Below are positions 21,101 to 22,565 of a stretch of 22,565 nucleotides of DNA, piece after piece. The notes below the pieces were generated by a model. The model worked only from the letters and a program-made list of their open reading frames with translations, ran no database searches and was not told the DNA's origin. Position 1 is the stretch's first letter; each line of letters starts with the position of its first letter. Source of the stretch: a virus; the IMG/VR virus record IMGVR_UViG_3300025846_000041, positions 1-22,565 of that record, one strand, 5' to 3'. The position numbers and the translations under genes are program-made.

Positions 21101-22242
21101 TACTCGCTACGGGTACGGCCAGCCTCGCGGGCGCAGGCAAGCTCAAGAACATTGGCGCGGGTTCCCTCGCGACCGCCACCACGGCCGTAGTCGGAGCGGG
21201 CAGCGAGAAGACCGCAGGCAGCGGCGCTCTGACGACGGGCACCGCTTCCGTCTCCGGTAGCGGAGCCGCGAAGACCAGCGGCACCGGCGCGCTGACCGTC
21301 GCGGTCACCGCAGTTGCGGGAGTCGGCGACTGGCAGCATATCGCCCTCGGCGGACTCACCACGGCGACCGCCTCCGTCACGGGTTCGGGCAAGACTACGA
21401 CCGTTGGCACGGGCTTGCTCACAACCGCCAGCGCGACTGCAAGCGGCGTCGGCGGCAGCAAGACAAGCGGCACAGGTTCGCTTACCACGGCCACGGTCGT
21501 GGTCGCAGGCGAAGCCACAGCCACGGCTCCCGGCGAGACTTCGGGATACGGCGCACTCACGACAGCAGGCGCTTCCGTCTCCGGGGCAGGCACGGCGACC
21601 GCACCGTCCGCCGTCAGCGGTACCGGTGCGCTGACGACCGGCAAGGCGTCGGCATCCGGCGCGGGCGTTGAGAAGACTCTAGGAACCGGCGCACTCACCG
21701 CAGGCAAGTCTAAGATCGCAGGTTCGGGCGCGGCCAAGACGCTCGGCACTGGAACTCTGACCGCCGGAGCCTCGACGGTCACCGGCGCGGGCACGGTCCA
21801 TTTTGTCGGCGCCGGAGTGGTCACGGCAGCGGCAACGAGCGTTGCGGGCATCGGACAGACCAAGACCAGCGGTACTGGCACCGTCACCGTGGGCGCGGCG
21901 CGGGTGCAGGGCCAGGGCACGTCCAGGACGTTCGGCGCGGGCAGCCTATGCGCCACCTCCGCCAACGTCGCCGGCATCGGCACCACGGCCGTCTATACGA
22001 CCGGGACCGGCGCCCTCACCACGACGAAGGTCAAGGTCAGCGGCGAGGGCAAAGTGTGGTGGCCCGACATGGTCTTCACCGTCACCCTCGTTCCAAGCGG
22101 CTGGAACGCGCGGCTCCTGCGCGAGGGCTGGTCGGTGGAGACGCAGGCAGAGGTGTGGGCGGCGCGGCTGCGCGCGAATGGATGGCAGGCAGACATGCAA
22201 CCGAGCGGCTGGAAGGCTGCGGTCAGGAGAGACGAGAAATGA
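18193..22242 (+). CDS. Giant repetitive tail fibre-like protein (46 units of ~21 residues)
   Basis: A 1349-residue protein; ATG 18193 overlaps the previous TAA. Residues 1-175 are a beta-sandwich (FDFAIPAGATIGGLAVNAEA, FGMQFAIQAKN, VDYVTITVYYT). From about residue 176 to 1290 come 46 units, mostly 21 residues, of pattern G-x-G-A-L-T-T-G-x-A-S-V-x-G-x-G plus five variable residues. They are almost free of charged or aromatic residues except in the variable positions. Three units (3, 16 and 24) break off after the G-x-G and continue into an FN3 back half. The C-terminus has five Trp spaced nine residues apart (1304-1340). Extended, regular repeats suggest a long beta-structured fibre shaft; function in host attachment is inferred from context. 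I recognise no named family for the 21-residue unit. Confidence 0.85.
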   Translation: MSTAVTKYPTVTSTTNATAPYSNDDWVTIAGIKAENSTYAYIDASTFDAADYSFLAKAQHFDFAIPAGATIGGLAVNAEAACYAGTTKAVWSDVQLLNASGAAEGDNNAADGGTLTASDAVYTFGGITDKWNVALTPAMVNDDDFGMQFAIQAKNANTDIRVDYVTITVYYTIPSGTGALTAGAVSVAGAGTVIPVTTGSGALVAGAASVAGAGTVIPVTTGSGALVAGAASVAGAGDGGTPFTSALTGLGAETTYHVRAYATSTAGTSYSAELDFATTESTYPQGSGTVTTGKTSVSGVGTVKTSGAGALTVASPAVTGAAKHILKGVAVLLVAAVVVAGAGKFIVSGTGALTTGRASVAGAGAVTPKVSGSGGLTVGAVAVSGSGTRTILSGSGSLTAGAASVAGIGTAHFAGAGAVTTGRASAIGAGTEKTSGSGALATGKAAVSGVGDNEYISTGGLTSAAATVAGSGKLKNAGAGSLDTGAASTSGSGAAHFVGIGAITAAAASTAGAGDAEDIAIGGLTTAPAQVAGAGQLKDAGTGTLTTAASAIAGSGTVGLEFDSFLTDLAADTHYYVRAYATNSAGTSYGNVEEFDTEVGTPNGSGALTTGAAAIVGSGSVKTSGTGTLTTRVAAVAGTGSEKTTGAGALTTVAASLGAAGTFRNIGTGAATTGAAMATGSGAVHFTSAGALTAATTTATGVGSAYFVGTGALTTATVSVAAVGDTEDVAVGGLTTAAASVAGVGATKTAGTGALTAGTASLAGTGTSGISFASALTDLDADTVYHVRAYATNAGGTAYGDEVDFETEAAGVSGALTTAAASLAGSGDVHLLGAGTCDVPAFSVSGAGAPLHTATGALTAGAASVAGIGDTEYVSIGGLTTAAASVAGAGKTTVAGAGAITARAAQASGAGTTILSGSGVLTTANITVDGTAQATAPGATSGTGTVTTGSVAVAGAGEATVPAATDGSGVLATGTASLAGAGKLKNIGAGSLATATTAVVGAGSEKTAGSGALTTGTASVSGSGAAKTSGTGALTVAVTAVAGVGDWQHIALGGLTTATASVTGSGKTTTVGTGLLTTASATASGVGGSKTSGTGSLTTATVVVAGEATATAPGETSGYGALTTAGASVSGAGTATAPSAVSGTGALTTGKASASGAGVEKTLGTGALTAGKSKIAGSGAAKTLGTGTLTAGASTVTGAGTVHFVGAGVVTAAATSVAGIGQTKTSGTGTVTVGAARVQGQGTSRTFGAGSLCATSANVAGIGTTAVYTTGTGALTTTKVKVSGEGKVWWPDMVFTVTLVPSGWNARLLREGWSVETQAEVWAARLRANGWQADMQPSGWKAAVRRDEK
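18751..18888 (+). repeat. Exact 69-base tandem duplication
   Basis: 18751-18819 and 18820-18888 are identical by eye (GTTGCCGGTGCAGGAACGGT...), and the match continues into 18889-18899. The unit encodes 23 residues, one fibre repeat. Perfect identity next to diverged units indicates a recent slippage event. Confidence 0.9.
18901..19035 (+). other. FN3 back half 1 inside the fibre gene
   Basis: Encodes GDGGTPFTSALTGL then TTYHVRAYATSTAGTSYSAE and LDFATTE, the E-F-G strands of a GVCW-type FN3 domain. It follows the ASVAGAG end of a fibre unit with no front half before it. Confidence 0.75.
19858..19992 (+). other. FN3 back half 2 inside the fibre gene
   Basis: Encodes TVGLEFDSFLTDLAADTHYY and VRAYATNSAGTSYGN, ending EEFDTEVG. 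It joins the preceding fibre unit at the same register (AIAGSG) as the first copy. Confidence 0.75.
20491..20625 (+). other. FN3 back half 3 inside the fibre gene
   Basis: Encodes TSGISFASALTDLDADTVYH and VRAYATNAGGTAYGDE, ending VDFETEAAG. It joins after SLAGTG, again the same position in the fibre unit. Confidence 0.75.
22102..22212 (+). repeat. Five Trp at exact nine-residue spacing (fibre C-terminus)
   Basis: Trp codons at 22102, 22129, 22156, 22183 and 22210 (residues 1304, 1313, 1322, 1331, 1340), each usually preceded by Gly and followed by a short alternating stretch (WNARLLREG, WAARLRANG, WQADMQPSG). This is a small 27-base-period repeat closing the fibre. Confidence 0.85.
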
Positions 22243-22565
22243 GCGACGCAACCTACATCCTCGGCACCGACGAGTACGTCATCTGGCAGATCGAGTGCAC
22301 GACGCCGGGCTTCACCTACGTGCCGGCTGACTGGACGGCGAAGGCCGCAATGGTGGCGCGTGGCGCGGCGTTTGTCGACGAGCCGGCGTCCTTCACTACC
22401 GCCGCGCTGTCCGTCATCGACGGCAAGAACTACGGCAAGGCCCGCCTCATCGACCTCGGCGGCACAGTGGCCGGCCAGTTCCGCATCCTCACGCGCCTCA
22501 CGAAGACGGCGGGCGGCGTTGAGATTCCGCTGATCGAGGCGGTCGGGAGGGTCATCGTCAGGGCG
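22239..22565 (+). CDS. Beta-rich tail protein, 3' partial
   Basis: ATG 22239 overlaps the fibre stop (ATGA) and follows AGGAGAG. The frame stays open for 109 codons to the right edge. The visible protein starts MSDATYILGTDEYVIWQIEC and continues with PADWTAKAAMVARGAAFVDE, a Thr/Ala-rich turn, and strands KARLIDLGGTVAGQFRILTR and IPLIEAVGRVIVRA. This looks like a compact beta-sandwich of the kind phages place after fibre genes, possibly close to its natural C-terminus. No named family is claimed. Confidence 0.75.
   Translation, partial: MSDATYILGTDEYVIWQIECTTPGFTYVPADWTAKAAMVARGAAFVDEPASFTTAALSVIDGKNYGKARLIDLGGTVAGQFRILTRLTKTAGGVEIPLIEAVGRVIVRA

Larger units (their letters stand above)
18721..22065 (+). 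repeat. Array of 46 coding repeats, ~63 bases each
   Basis: I counted 46 units; about four-fifths are exactly 21 residues, others are 23 or 25 through longer variable ends (TVIPVTT, ATAPGATS, ATVPAATD). A sub-pattern recurs: units ending G-D-x-E-x-(I/V) or GDWQHI are always followed by a unit starting x-x-G-G-L-T (five instances). Units share protein pattern more than DNA identity, except for the 69-base duplication at 18751-18888. Confidence 0.88.

Noticed and set aside
20679-21986. Long open frame on the minus strand (435 codons) opposite the fibre repeats
   Set aside because: It mirrors the 21-residue repeat in reverse and gives a Pro/Val/Ala-only product; the + strand gene with start overlap and FN3 modules explains it.
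18721-22065. CRISPR array or non-coding satellite
   Set aside because: The repeats are in frame, vary by codon third position, and lack identical direct repeats with unique spacers.
1-22565. Diversity-generating retroelement, integrase, transposase or tRNA genes
   Set aside because: No reverse transcriptase, template/variable repeat pair, recombinase motif or cloverleaf was recognised on either strand; the repeats here are protein-domain repeats.

Overview
The window is a single-polarity stretch of a high-GC tailed double-stranded DNA phage (free phage or prophage), almost certainly a siphovirus. It holds two tail-tube-like proteins, a tail assembly chaperone pair with a -1 frameshift overlap, a 1321-residue tape measure protein, hub and adhesin genes, and a holin/amidase lysis pair. 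All 22 convincing genes are on the + strand. They are packed with 1-8 base overlaps (GTGA, TGATG, TAATG), and no gene-free stretch reaches 300 bases. The host cannot be fixed from sequence. The GC-rich codon use, strong AGGAGG-type ribosome binding sites and GTG/TTG starts fit an actinobacterial or other high-GC host. No tRNA, CRISPR array, integrase or transposase was seen.

Layout. Positions 1-2781 hold the end of a probable tail terminator, a small protein, two tandem paralogous tail-tube proteins, an HK97-gp10-like protein, and the chaperone gene with its -1 frame extension. The tape measure gene is 2781-6746 and carries seven tandem repeats of about 65 residues. Positions 6746-12469 hold tail-tip genes: a fibronectin III (FN3) protein interrupted by a seven-bladed Asp-box propeller, a 165-residue protein, a stand-alone IPT/TIG domain, a baseplate-hub-like protein carrying a second seven-bladed propeller, and a small tail protein. 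A hairpin at 12502-12534 separates this block from the lysis genes (coiled-coil/TM holin-like protein, then amidase endolysin). From 13741 to the end lie adhesin or decoration genes: a paralogous pair, a parallel beta-helix spike, two jelly-roll-like proteins ending in half an FN3 domain, a 1349-residue fibre of 46 units of about 21 residues, and a partial beta-rich protein.

Most unusual points. (1) FN3 domains are cut at one fixed position across three genes: two genes end with the front half, and the giant fibre carries three back halves and no front half. (2) The same seven-unit propeller is lodged in two different tail genes, once between the first strand and the remainder of an FN3 domain. 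(3) Two genes, including the endolysin, have an excellent ribosome binding site followed by ATC where the start codon should be, with no ATG/GTG/TTG alternative nearby. (4) The 46-unit repeat fibre ends with five tryptophans spaced exactly nine residues apart. Together these suggest a tail-tip and fibre region built by repeated domain insertion and recombination inside coding frames.
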